Part shown: piece after piece, positions 37,016-43,693 of the stretch
How the letters are laid out: every line of letters begins with the position of its first letter
Position numbering within the stretch: position 1 is the stretch's first letter
Virus record (IMG/VR): IMGVR_UViG_3300011271_000003
Coordinates: 34,805-98,804 of that record
Length of the DNA stretch: 64,000 nucleotides
Source: a virus
Strand: one strand, 5' to 3'
Program-made: the position numbers and the translations under genes
Notes under the pieces: model-generated
The model's input: only the letters and a program-made list of their open reading frames with translations
The model's database searches: none
Told to the model about the DNA's origin: nothing

Positions 37016-37632
37016 GATGGCGGCCCTAGGCTACCAGGCTCGCGGTAACTCGACGGGTCTACAGCAGACTCGCCTGTGTCGTACGTGTCCGACAGCTGCG
37101 GCGCCTTTGCTTGCAAGTCCACAGGCCGTGGGCTGTCGTTTTCTGACAGGTCATACAGCTTGTTGAGCCGCTCTTCCTCGAGTGGGTCCGGAGGATCGAT
37201 CTCCAGGCTGATCCTTGCCTCCTCTGCAGGCGTCAGCTCTCTACGGAATTCGAGAATGTGCGCGATCCTGAAGAGCCTGACCGCTTCCTGATATGGAACA
37301 TCCCACCGCGGGTGCGGCGTAGTGGCATTTAGCATTCTGTCCTCGGTTGCTACTACGTTGGCTTGCTTGGCCGCAAGCTCCGCTTTTGTGTAGTAATGCC
37401 TGATGATCGGTGCTAGCACCCCGTAGTCGTATTGTGGCGCGCCATACCGGTCTGGAGCCTGGAGTTCCTCCCACGCACACCGCTCGATAATACTCCTAAC
37501 CCTAGAGGTAATGGTGGTTCTCTTATTTCGTGACTCTAGGTGCTGCAAACAATAGGACGTTTTTTTGTACTTTGGCTCAGGGGAGCTAACACCTTCGGCG
37601 ATGCAGTCAATACAGTCAGGCTGTCTGCTCAT
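37012..37632 (-). CDS. Hypothetical protein, 206 residues
   Basis: ATG 37632 (MSRQPDCIDCIAEGVSSPEP) with GAGGAAACAA, preferred over GTG 37650. N-terminal Cys cluster (CIDC, YCLQH), helical centre (VRSIIERCAWEELQAPDRYG, QEAVRLFRIAHILEFRRELT), acidic Pro-rich tail. First gene after the 37.6-38.1 kb regulatory gap. Confidence 0.7.
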   Translation of the reverse strand: MSRQPDCIDCIAEGVSSPEPKYKKTSYCLQHLESRNKRTTITSRVRSIIERCAWEELQAPDRYGAPQYDYGVLAPIIRHYYTKAELAAKQANVVATEDRMLNATTPHPRWDVPYQEAVRLFRIAHILEFRRELTPAEEARISLEIDPPDPLEEERLNKLYDLSENDSPRPVDLQAKAPQLSDTYDTGESAVDPSSYREPGSLGPPS

Positions 37633-37650
37633 TTGTTTCCTCGTAGTCAC

Positions 37651-38077
37651 GTAGGTTGTTAGCGACTCTATTACACAGTACTCTTAATTATAATGTAAAA
37701 CCACGAGAATACGCACGGGGTAGATATTACAAAGTAACCCAAGCTAGATATAGCAGTAATTTCTTGTAACCGCACGTTAATCGCGGTATGTCGCTACCTG
37801 AAAATCTACCGCTCCATAAGCACCCGGTCCGACTCGCAACTTTAAGGATAAGACTATAACACTGTTATTATTAAATACTATTATATAGTGATATTCAGGC
37901 ACACCCACCTGGTAGTAGGCATTCTTGCCACTATTTACAGTAATCAAATACCCAGCTATTAGGTTGCGCGTAAAATTACATGGAGATTACGTGATTACTT
38001 CTTACAAGTACAAACATTACAATTAAGCACTTATGCGATTACAAGATTACACGTGATTCCGGCTAAGGTTTTGGGCA
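37651..38077. promoter_or_regulatory. A+T-rich intergenic region with paired GATTAC repeats
   Basis: About 430 bp without a gene. GATTAC occurs at 37985, 37993, 38037 and 38045, i.e. two GATTAC-N2-GATTAC pairs 52 bp apart, with further ATTACA copies near 37973 and 38016. Strongly A+T-rich compared with its surroundings (TATTATTAAATACTATTATATAG near 37.87 kb contains a minus TATAAT). Candidate operator cluster or replication origin; no decision possible from sequence. Confidence 0.5.
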
Positions 38078-38123
38078 AGAGAAAAGGGCGTGGAATCTCA
38101 TGAGATTCCACGCCCTTTTCTCT
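38078..38123. terminator. Perfect 46-bp palindrome, bidirectional terminator
   Basis: Perfect dyad centred between 38100 and 38101; arms begin AGAGAAAAGGGCGTGG, giving CCCTTTTCTCT on the 3' side in both directions. It lies 2 bp past the stop of the 38125 gene, so it ends that unit. Confidence 0.8.
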
Positions 38124-38124
38124 G

Positions 38125-38454
38125 TCAGAAAGGCTCTGGTTCGCGCGTAATTCCCATGCGCTTAGCCTGCCAAGCCTTCATCGTCTTCACGGTGCGGCCG
38201 TTGACACGGATTACGTACGTGGCCATCTCGTCCAGACGCTCGGTGTCCGTGATAGAAACATCAAAGACCACAAGTCGCTCTTCGCGCCGGTACGCGTCTC
38301 CGACCTTACGGCCATCCTGAGACACGTCCGAGCCGTAGCGGGTGTCTTCGTACGCTACGAAGACGCTTTGGCGACTGCCATGATTGTTTCCTATCTGGGA
38401 ACATACAGGTTGTAGGGCCGTCTTGGTGGCGCCTCTGAAAGAGAGGGAGCCCAA
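38125..38454 (-). CDS. Hypothetical protein; start unclear, possible frameshift near 38.36 kb
   Basis: C-terminal 80 residues look genuine (VAYEDTRYGSDVSQDGRKVG, RLVVFDVSITDTERLDEMAT, YVIRVNGRTVKTMKAWQAKR). The long frame overlaps the upstream gene and lacks a ribosome site. AGGAAACAATC-ATG at 38383 gives MAVAKASS and a stop; one extra or missing base there would join it to FVAYEDTRYGSD. So either a frameshift or an unusual start. Confidence 0.5.
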   Translation of the reverse strand: MGSLSFRGATKTALQPVCSQIGNNHGSRQSVFVAYEDTRYGSDVSQDGRKVGDAYRREERLVVFDVSITDTERLDEMATYVIRVNGRTVKTMKAWQAKRMGITREPEPF

Positions 38455-38591
38455 TATAGTTCTGAGTCTGGAGGGACAGGAAGATCAGGCTGGACAACAT
38501 CCCGCCCTGTGGATTCGTTGCCTCTTAGGGAGCCCCGGTGTAGGTCCGCCCAGAACATTTCGTCGAGGTCGGCCTCGGGGTCGTCTACCAC
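38391..38591 (-). CDS. Hypothetical protein, 66 residues
   Basis: GTG 38591 overlaps the TAG of the upstream microprotein. VDDPEADLDEMFWADLHRGS, then a Pro-rich tail (LPVPPDSELYWAPSLSEAPP). Function unknown. Confidence 0.55.
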   Translation of the reverse strand: MVDDPEADLDEMFWADLHRGSLRGNESTGRDVVQPDLPVPPDSELYWAPSLSEAPPRRPYNLYVPR

Positions 38592-38701
38592 AGGCCGTCG
38601 AGGTGCCCGCCCAGACTGACGAGAGGCTGAATGAAGTGCCCGCCCCACCAGTAGACGATGAACATGACGTGGCCGAACTCCATTACAAACAGAGGGAACA
38701 T
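38585..38701 (-). CDS. Hydrophobic microprotein, 38 residues
   Basis: ATG 38701 after GAAAGGTGAAAGTC. MFPLFVMEFGHVMFIVYWWG, GHFIQPLVSLGGHLDGLW: likely membrane-associated. A hairpin (GGATTCAGA/TCTGAATTCC) ends just before the ribosome site. Confidence 0.6.
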   Translation of the reverse strand: MFPLFVMEFGHVMFIVYWWGGHFIQPLVSLGGHLDGLW

Positions 38702-38750
38702 GACTTTCACCTTTCTCCGGAATTCAGACTGATTCTGAATCCACGGCAAC

Positions 38751-38799
38751 CTGCCAGGCCTCACTCGTCCCGAAGGAGTCTTGGCTCTTGGCCTGGCAG
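38751..38799 (-). terminator. 10-bp hairpin after the secreted-protein gene
   Basis: GGCCTGGCAG/CTGCCAGGCC-type perfect stem (38751-38760 with 38790-38799), 29-nt loop. No T-run, so it may instead be a leader structure for the 38701 gene. Confidence 0.45.
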
Positions 38800-38810
38800 G
38801 AAGCCCTAGT

Positions 38811-39155
38811 TCAGTTGTGTCGGTAGGTGTCGGTCACGCGGACCGTGTCGGCCTTGCTGACGCTGACCATGTGCTCGTGCGACCACCAGAGGCGGTTGTC
38901 GTCGTCCTTGTAGGTGTTGGCGGTGCTGTGCGCGCCCGTGTAGCTGAGTGAGTAGCGATGCGTCCACTCGTCGAAGTTGCCCACGCCGCAGGCAACCTTG
39001 TGACGGTTCGTCCACGTCTGCGATCCCCTGGAGGAGATCGAGTACGTATGCGTGTTCGTGGTCGTGCACCTAGCGGCCGATGCGGGAATGGCTCCGAGGA
39101 GCGTCCCTCCGGAGATTGCGACGACACCGGCGAGGCTGAGAAGCTTGCGATTCAT
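38811..39155 (-). CDS. Secreted small protein, 114 residues
   Basis: Classical signal peptide MNRKLLSLAGVVAISGGTLL, GAIPASA/ARC. Mature part of about 87 residues is polar with two Cys (ARCTTTNTHTYSIS, HKVACGVGNFDEW), Thr, His and Trp rich (NRLWWSHEHMVSVSK), likely a small disulfide-bonded beta protein. Could act at the cell surface, for example superinfection exclusion; inference only. Confidence 0.75.
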   Translation of the reverse strand: MNRKLLSLAGVVAISGGTLLGAIPASAARCTTTNTHTYSISSRGSQTWTNRHKVACGVGNFDEWTHRYSLSYTGAHSTANTYKDDDNRLWWSHEHMVSVSKADTVRVTDTYRHN

Positions 39156-39247
39156 GATTTCACCCTTTGTTTCATTGCTAGTTCTGCGAGGTCGACTAGT
39201 AGTTCGGAAAATCGGGTTTCGAGCTCCCGCAGGAGCTTTCGGATCAC
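39152..39247 (-). CDS. Helical microprotein, 31 residues
   Basis: GTG 39247 overlaps the upstream TGA, and its TGA overlaps the ATG of the secreted protein. MIRKLLRELETRFSELLVDL then AELAMKQRVKS: amphipathic helix. Confidence 0.55.
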   Translation of the reverse strand: MIRKLLRELETRFSELLVDLAELAMKQRVKS

Positions 39248-39375
39248 GTCAGGTCGGCTTCGATGTCCAGAAGCTCCTGTTGCGCCAGCTCTTCGAGGAT
39301 CTCGTCGGAGTCGTCGAGACGGGGTCCGTCGGGCTGACCGGTGTAGCTGGTGTAGACCAGCTCGCTGTAGGCCAC
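39244..39375 (-). CDS. Small acidic protein, 43 residues
   Basis: GTG 39375 (MAYSELVYTSYTGQPDGPRL), then an acidic helix (DDSDEILEELAQQELLDIEA). The longer frame upstream is shadowed by another gene. Confidence 0.55.
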   Translation of the reverse strand: MAYSELVYTSYTGQPDGPRLDDSDEILEELAQQELLDIEADLT

Positions 39376-39376
39376 G

Positions 39377-39484
39377 TCAGATCGTCTGCCAGTTCGACAC
39401 GCTGGCGTCCCAGACGTTGTCTTCGCCGTCGACGGCGTAGTACTCGACGTCCGTGTCGTCGTCGTCCCATAGCTCGTAGGGCAT
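39377..39484 (-). CDS. Small acidic protein, 35 residues
   Basis: ATG 39484 after GAAAGGTGAGACC. MPYELWDDDDTDVEYYAVDG, EDNVWDASVSNWQTI. Preceded by two hairpins (GGGGAACGCC/GGCGTTCCCC and CCGCC/GGCGG). Confidence 0.6.
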   Translation of the reverse strand: MPYELWDDDDTDVEYYAVDGEDNVWDASVSNWQTI

Positions 39485-39576
39485 GGTCTCACCTTTCGTT
39501 GCCGCCCTGGATAGGCGGACTTGACGGGGGAACGCCCCTCTCGAGGCGTTCCCCATCAGGCCCGTCCAGCTAAGGA

Positions 39577-40005
39577 CTACTCGGCCTCGGTCTCGGACTT
39601 CTCGCCCGTTGCGGTCTCGTACAGCTCCTCGTCGGTCGAGTGCACGTCGACAGCATCGGTCACGGCCTCGTCGACGGCCTGCTCGCCATCGTCCGTACCG
39701 TCCTCGGTGGCCTCGGCGAGGAACTGCTGCGCCAGCGCGGCGTAGTCGACACGGCCAGTGCCGGCGACGAAGCCGCCCGCGAGGCGCATCTTGATGTACT
39801 CCGCGACCGCGTCGCCGTCGAAGTACTTCTTCTTGTCGCCCGGAATCGTGACGGTCTTGATCGCCTGCCGCGAGTGCATGCCGTAGAACGGCTGCGGGGC
39901 GAACTCCTCGCCGGTCAGCTCGGACAGGACCTTCGCCAGCCCGTACGGGGTAAGGTGCGGGTGGACGACGGTCTGCACTTCGGTGGAACTGGACTGCTCG
40001 GACAT
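39577..40005 (-). CDS. DNA-binding-like protein, paralogue of the 41.8 kb gene
   Basis: 142 residues. LTPYGLAKVLSELTGEEFAP, QPFYGMHSRQAIKTV, YFDGDAVAEYIKMRL matches the 41826-42140 protein and suggests an excisionase-like HTH module. Then GRVDYAALAQQFLAE, the shared C-terminal motif, and an acidic tail. Its ribosome site lies in a GATTCC/GGAATC hairpin. Confidence 0.72.
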   Translation of the reverse strand: MSEQSSSTEVQTVVHPHLTPYGLAKVLSELTGEEFAPQPFYGMHSRQAIKTVTIPGDKKKYFDGDAVAEYIKMRLAGGFVAGTGRVDYAALAQQFLAEATEDGTDDGEQAVDEAVTDAVDVHSTDEELYETATGEKSETEAE

Positions 40006-40082
40006 GATTCCTCCAGGAATCGTTTTGTACGCAATCTGCGTACGCGTCCAGGCTCCTTGCGGAGCCTCGACGTCTACGTAGG

Positions 40083-40244
40083 TTACCTGTTCTGCATCTG
40101 TCCGCCGGTGATGCTGTGTGCTTCGAGGGTTCTGATTCCTACGAAGTAATCCGCATGCTCTTCGAACTCGTAGCGGAAGATCTCCGTGTGCATCGGCTCG
40201 CCGTCCTTCTCAGGAACAACGAGTGTAACGATTACTTCGACCAT
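40083..40244 (-). CDS. Hypothetical protein, 53 residues
   Basis: ATG 40244 after GGAAGGAAACCGAA. MVEVIVTLVVPEKDGEPMHT, EIFRYEFEEHADYFVGIRTL: beta-rich. First gene behind the 40.30 kb promoter. Confidence 0.65.
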   Translation of the reverse strand: MVEVIVTLVVPEKDGEPMHTEIFRYEFEEHADYFVGIRTLEAHSITGGQMQNR

Positions 40245-40294
40245 TTCGGTTTCCTTCCGGAACTGTAATTGAGTATTATTTTTGCTCTACTTTA

Positions 40295-40324
40295 ATTATA
40301 TAGTGGCGATTGTGTAAATCTCAA
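40295..40324 (-). promoter_or_regulatory. Minus-strand promoter of the shared type
   Basis: TTGAGA (40319-40324), 18 bp, TATAAT (40295-40300), preceded by TTCTTTTCAAAAGCAC, much like the 35.37 kb site. Confidence 0.7.
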
Positions 40325-40362
40325 GTGCTTTTGAAAAGAACTTTTGGGAAATTTTTGACTTG

Positions 40363-40409
40363 GGTAGGAGCGGGAGCATCGCCGAAATTCTAATGCTCCC
40401 GCTCCTACC
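40363..40409 (-). terminator. 17-bp hairpin, likely terminator
   Basis: GGTAGGAGCGGGAGCAT pairs with ATGCTCCCGCTCCTACC, 13-nt loop, right behind the 40414 stop and ahead of the 40.30 kb promoter. No T-run follows. Confidence 0.6.
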
Positions 40410-40413
40410 GGCT

Positions 40414-40521
40414 CTAGCGGTTGCGTCGTTTGTCGTCACGCCTGTTCAGGATGACGTTAGTAACTACGATCAGTACCACGAGCAGTACCGCGTAGCCTAC
40501 GAGCCACGGGATGTAGATCAT
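40414..40521 (-). CDS. Membrane microprotein, 35 residues
   Basis: ATG 40521 after GGAAAGGGAGAACG. MIYIPWLVGYAVLLVVLIVV, TNVILNRRDDKRRNR: one transmembrane helix with a basic cytoplasmic tail. An in-frame upstream ATG exists but has a weaker site. Confidence 0.65.
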   Translation of the reverse strand: MIYIPWLVGYAVLLVVLIVVTNVILNRRDDKRRNR

Positions 40522-40611
40522 CGTTCTCCCTTTCCTAGTAGGTCTCGCCAGTAGCCGAGCCATCCGTACCCTGCGGCCTTACTGAGGGCACAGTTTCACC
40601 GTTTGTACCTT

Positions 40612-40812
40612 TCAGTCGTCGCAGCCTTGACTGCACTTACCGTTTCTGCTCCGTGCGATATTACACGTCGGGCAGATGCTGTTCGGATTGTACCTGCCGG
40701 TCAGCTTCTCGTCGGCAATTTGGTCTAGTAGTTCAGCAGAGGGTTGCTTCCGTAGATCGCACGGACACTTCTCGTACATCATCTGCTGCTTCGTAGTGTA
40801 CGGGCTCCTCAC
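40612..40812 (-). CDS. Zinc-ribbon protein, 66 residues
   Basis: GTG 40812 overlaps the upstream TGA and follows GGAGGAGAA. MMYEKCPCDLRKQPSAEL and ICPTCNIARSRNGKCSQGC: six Cys. Function unknown. Confidence 0.65.
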   Translation of the reverse strand: MRSPYTTKQQMMYEKCPCDLRKQPSAELLDQIADEKLTGRYNPNSICPTCNIARSRNGKCSQGCDD

Positions 40813-41249
40813 TTCTCCTCCAGGTACTGAGCTGCTAGAGCCGCCCAATCGGTTTTACCGTTTCGGCCGCCTCCGTTCGCTCTGCTTCCGCGTCGAGAGG
40901 TCTTGTTCGACTGTGTCGGTTCTCCGGTAGCTTTTCCGCTCCGGAAGTTCTGTGCCGGATTGTACTGATCATTCGGTCCGACTTCTCTTGTAGTCGTAGC
41001 ATTCTCGTCGAGAAGCGGAGTTACGTTCCATCTCGACTCCGGAACGTAGATTGCTCGGATCGTATTCGGACTCTGTCCGCTTACGATTCGTCCTTCTCTG
41101 GACTGCATCCGAGCTATCTTCGGCATCCGACGTTTCGGCGTCGCCGGAGGTCTCCGAATTTCTCGGTCAGCCGCTTGAACGTATTCGAGCCACTCTTGTT
41201 CCTGATGCTGTCGGAGAAGTTTGTCTCGCTTCCGTTCGTTCTCGTTCAT
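40809..41249 (-). CDS. Basic protein with shared C-terminal motif, 146 residues
   Basis: Coiled N-terminus (ERKRDKLLRQHQEQEWLEYV), basic Arg/Pro middle, then GSRANGGGRNGKTDWAALAA, QYLEEK: a GR-rich stretch followed by the [DN][YW]xxLAxx[YF] tail found in three other proteins. Possibly a nucleoid-type DNA-binding protein. Confidence 0.65.
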   Translation of the reverse strand: MNENERKRDKLLRQHQEQEWLEYVQAADREIRRPPATPKRRMPKIARMQSREGRIVSGQSPNTIRAIYVPESRWNVTPLLDENATTTREVGPNDQYNPAQNFRSGKATGEPTQSNKTSRRGSRANGGGRNGKTDWAALAAQYLEEK

Positions 41250-41297
41250 CTCGTCTCCTTCCGAATTTTGTTGTAAATAGATTTATTTGTTATTTAT

Positions 41298-41327
41298 ATT
41301 ATATTATAGGATCTATGGAAAATCTAG
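41298..41327 (-). promoter_or_regulatory. Minus-strand promoter, weaker member
   Basis: CTAGAT (41322-41327), about 18 bp, TATAAT (41298-41303; overlapping TATAAT at 41303-41308). Context AGATTTTCCATAGATCC resembles a site at 42.24-42.27 kb in front of the 41826-42140 gene. Confidence 0.5.
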
Positions 41328-41357
41328 TGAATTTGATTGGGAAATTTTTGGAATTTT

Positions 41358-41492
41358 TCATCGACTCTCTCCGTGCTCTTTGCACAGCTTGACGGTACCG
41401 TTCCGGAAGAACTCACAGGCCGGGCACCCTGCGACGAGCCACCGGAGTAGATCCGGTAGTCCGTTGTAGGCCGGCAGCTTCGGGGGCTTCAT
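41358..41492 (-). CDS. Small Cys-containing protein, 44 residues
   Basis: ATG 41492 overlaps the upstream TGA. MKPPKLPAYNGLPDLLRWLV, AGCPACEFFRNGTVKLCKEH: CxxC plus C..H, likely zinc. Confidence 0.6.
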   Translation of the reverse strand: MKPPKLPAYNGLPDLLRWLVAGCPACEFFRNGTVKLCKEHGESR

Positions 41493-41665
41493 CGACTGAG
41501 TCCCGGATACTTGTCGGTCTTGCAGTCTAGCGCGTGCTTGTAGCCGGCGATTGCGCCGCACTCCGGACACCACGCACGTTCCCGTAGGTATGCCTGGTAT
41601 GCCGGTTCGCCGTCCTTACGGCGAACGTCAGCTAGCTGACGGGCAGTACGTTCTTCTTTCGTCAT
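41489..41665 (-). CDS. Small zinc-binding protein, 58 residues
   Basis: ATG 41665 after CGAAAGGAAAACGGAA. Basic helix (MTKEERTARQLADVRRKDGE), then WCPECGAIAGYKHALDCKTD. Function unknown. Confidence 0.65.
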   Translation of the reverse strand: MTKEERTARQLADVRRKDGEPAYQAYLRERAWCPECGAIAGYKHALDCKTDKYPGLSR

Positions 41666-41783
41666 TTCCGTTTTCCTTTCGGATTTTCGGCATTCTGAGT
41701 TTTCGGATTTCCGACTAATCGGAAGATCCGGTTCTATAGGATCATTGTTTTGTTTAACGTTTAACGTTTACCTACTAGTATTA

Positions 41784-42212
41784 CAACTTAACAACTCAAT
41801 AGTGTGTTTGTGTGTGTTAAACGTTCTAGCTAGTTGTTGACGTCTCGTTCACGTATTGTGTTGCGAGCTCTGAGTAGTTGACTTTACTTCTTCCTGAACG
41901 ACCGTTCTTGCGGTTGTCGATTTCTTGTGTCAACCACTTGTTGAATGACTCACCATCGAACATCACTTTGATTCCATGACCCTTACCACCAGCAGCTTTG
42001 AACTGCTTGTAGTTCGATGCGATCGTTCCTGACTTCGCGTAACCATAGAATGGTTGTGGATCTAGCTCGACGTTGATGTGGTTCTTCGCAAACATGATGT
42101 TGGTGATCATCATCGCAGCGTAAGGTGTGAGATCTTGCATGTTGGTTCACTCATTTCTTTTGTTGAAGTTTTGTTTGATCTCACACAAACACACTATTGA
42201 GTTGTCAAGTTG
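41784..42212. repeat. 31-bp inverted repeats flanking the 41826-42140 gene
   Basis: 41784-41814 and 42182-42212 are inverted copies differing at one base. The core ACAACTCAATAGTGTGTTTG resembles the conserved element ahead of 23S rRNA genes in actinobacteria. The minus-strand copy upstream of the gene also reads TTGACA, a good -35. A shorter copy lies in the RNA region at 16447-16461. Confidence 0.8.
41826..42140 (-). CDS. DNA-binding-like protein, paralogue of the 39.6 kb gene
   Basis: 104 residues. LTPYAAMMITNIMFAKNHIN, LDPQPFYGYAKSGTIASNYK, MFDGESFNKWLTQEI, then GRSGRSKVNYSELATQYVNE. The divergent position at the strand switch fits a regulator of early/late transcription. A TATAAT at 42242-42247 may start it. 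Confidence 0.72.
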   Translation of the reverse strand: MQDLTPYAAMMITNIMFAKNHINVELDPQPFYGYAKSGTIASNYKQFKAAGGKGHGIKVMFDGESFNKWLTQEIDNRKNGRSGRSKVNYSELATQYVNETSTTS

Positions 42213-42360
42213 CATGTTGTTTTGTTTTTACTTCTAACTATATTATAATAAGGATCATGAAAATTTATACGCCCTTCCGGTTAAGTTATATTCGGGCAGG
42301 ATTTCATGTGTTACATTGTCACACGGTTGGTGGGTGTGTAGTCTTACGGTGGGCCTCTAT

Positions 42361-42411
42361 GTATACCAATACAGTGCGTTTCCATTGGGACATCAGGTAA
42401 AATAGATGACA
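42361..42411 (+). promoter_or_regulatory. Late promoter-like element, copy 1
   Basis: GTATACCAATACAGTGCG ... CATCAGGTAAAATAGATGACA; 45 of 52 bases match the element at 57375. TAAAAT is the probable -10. It opens the plus-strand virion block. Confidence 0.65.
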
Positions 42412-42458
42412 GGAATACAATCAGTGAATCGAGTAGTCTCTGAGCCTGAGGAGGTGTC

Positions 42459-42737
42459 ATGGAGTCAGCCGACCTTGATGAGGCGAGCAACTTCAGTGAA
42501 ACCCCCGAACAAGCTGCTACCCGCATTATCAGAGAAGCAGCTCCTTTTGCTGCTGCAGCGGTCTCGGAACTGATGAGCGACGTGACCGTTAGCTCATCAG
42601 TTAGGTTTCGGGCGGCACAGTACATAATTGACCGTAACCTCGGACCGGTCAACTCTGACGCGGGCAAGGTGGACGAGCTCGAGAGGTTCCTGACCGAGCT
42701 GAACAGGGAAGCTAACGAAGGCGGCGGACGACACTAG
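42459..42737 (+). CDS. Possible terminase small subunit, 92 residues
   Basis: ATG after TGAGGAGGTGTC. TPEQAATRIIREAAPFAAAA, SVRFRAAQYIIDRNLGPVNS resembles the helical part and 'AAxxIxDRxLG' element of phage small terminases. First gene of the late block, upstream of the large terminase, supports it. Confidence 0.5.
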   Translation: MESADLDEASNFSETPEQAATRIIREAAPFAAAAVSELMSDVTVSSSVRFRAAQYIIDRNLGPVNSDAGKVDELERFLTELNREANEGGGRH

Positions 42738-42767
42738 CGCCCTGTGGACCTCCTGAAGGGAGGGCAC

Positions 42768-42929
42768 GTGCGGAGCATAGGATGGATACCGGGGTGGCTC
42801 GTGGCCCTGCTTGTTGTCGTAATCGTAGTCATCATTGCAGCTATTATTATCTCTGCCCTCGGTGGATTTGAGTGGGCCGTGGTTGTTGGTCACTTCCACT
42901 GGAACATCGGCGTTAGCAAGGGGGCGTAG
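42768..42929 (+). CDS. Membrane protein, 53 residues
   Basis: GTG 42768 after GGGAGGGCAC. WLVALLVVVIVVIIAAIIIS is one strong transmembrane helix. Function unknown. Confidence 0.65.
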   Translation: MRSIGWIPGWLVALLVVVIVVIIAAIIISALGGFEWAVVVGHFHWNIGVSKGA

Positions 42930-42931
42930 GG

Positions 42932-43279
42932 ATGGGCCTAGTATCCGATAGGGTACTGATGCAGACGCTGACTGCTGCTGGCGTTGGTACCGTTAGCAGC
43001 GGGTGGTTCGACCTCTCGTCCTACCGTGCAGGTGCGTTCTACGTTGTTGTGACCGTAGGCGGAACACTCACGCCAAACTTTCACACGTCACCGGACAGCG
43101 GAACTACTGATACGGGGCTTATCTCTACGGGCGAGCTCGCAGCGCCTGGTGCGCAAGCTGGAGCAGGTGGCCTTCGGTACCCGTTCCTGATCCCCATGCA
43201 GATGCCTTGGGTACGGGTTAACAGCGTCATTAGTGTGTCAGCAGTCACTGGGGTCGTATACTTTATAGGAAGGTCCTGA
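42932..43279 (+). CDS. Probable structural protein, 115 residues
   Basis: Beta-rich, Gly/Thr-rich (GTVSSGWFDLSSYRAGAFYV, VVTVGGTLTPNFHTSPDSGT, WVRVNSVISVSAVTGVVYFI). Likely a virion surface protein by composition and position. Confidence 0.6.
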   Translation: MGLVSDRVLMQTLTAAGVGTVSSGWFDLSSYRAGAFYVVVTVGGTLTPNFHTSPDSGTTDTGLISTGELAAPGAQAGAGGLRYPFLIPMQMPWVRVNSVISVSAVTGVVYFIGRS

Positions 43280-43282
43280 AGG

Positions 43283-43684
43283 ATGCCAACACTTGCCCTG
43301 CCGGCGCCGACGCTTCCCATTGGGTCACTAGCGGGTGGCACGCCTGGTCCTCTGGTAGCAACGCCGAACATACTTCCGGCTGCAGAAACTGCACTCGGAG
43401 CTAACACGGGCTTCAGCTTTCCAAACAACGGTGCGGTGATACTTCGTGTTGTCGTAGGAGCCGCAGGTGCTGGCAACCTGACGCTTGTCGTTCAGAAGAC
43501 AACGGAGGGTCAGGTTCCCGCGGCGTTCGTGATAGCAGTAGCAAACAGCACCGTACTGCTGCTAGGTCCCTTCAGTCCGGCGGACTTCAATGACGTCAAC
43601 GGGTTGCTACAGGCAACCATGTCGGTGCAAACAGGTAACTCCGTAGGCGTCTATCAGCTGCCAGGTAACGTGTTCGGCCGGTAA
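43283..43684 (+). CDS. Probable structural protein, 133 residues
   Basis: Pro-rich start (LALPAPTLPIGSLAGGTPGP) then beta strands (GFSFPNNGAVILRVVVGAAG, GNLTLVVQKTTEGQVPAAFV). A fibre- or decoration-like beta protein. Confidence 0.6.
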   Translation: MPTLALPAPTLPIGSLAGGTPGPLVATPNILPAAETALGANTGFSFPNNGAVILRVVVGAAGAGNLTLVVQKTTEGQVPAAFVIAVANSTVLLLGPFSPADFNDVNGLLQATMSVQTGNSVGVYQLPGNVFGR

Positions 43685-43693
43685 GGGAGAGCT

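Noticed and set aside
39249-39470. Arg/Thr/Ser-rich 73-codon ORF
   Set aside because: Shadow of two short acidic genes with proper starts; composition is that of a wrong frame of G+C-rich DNA.
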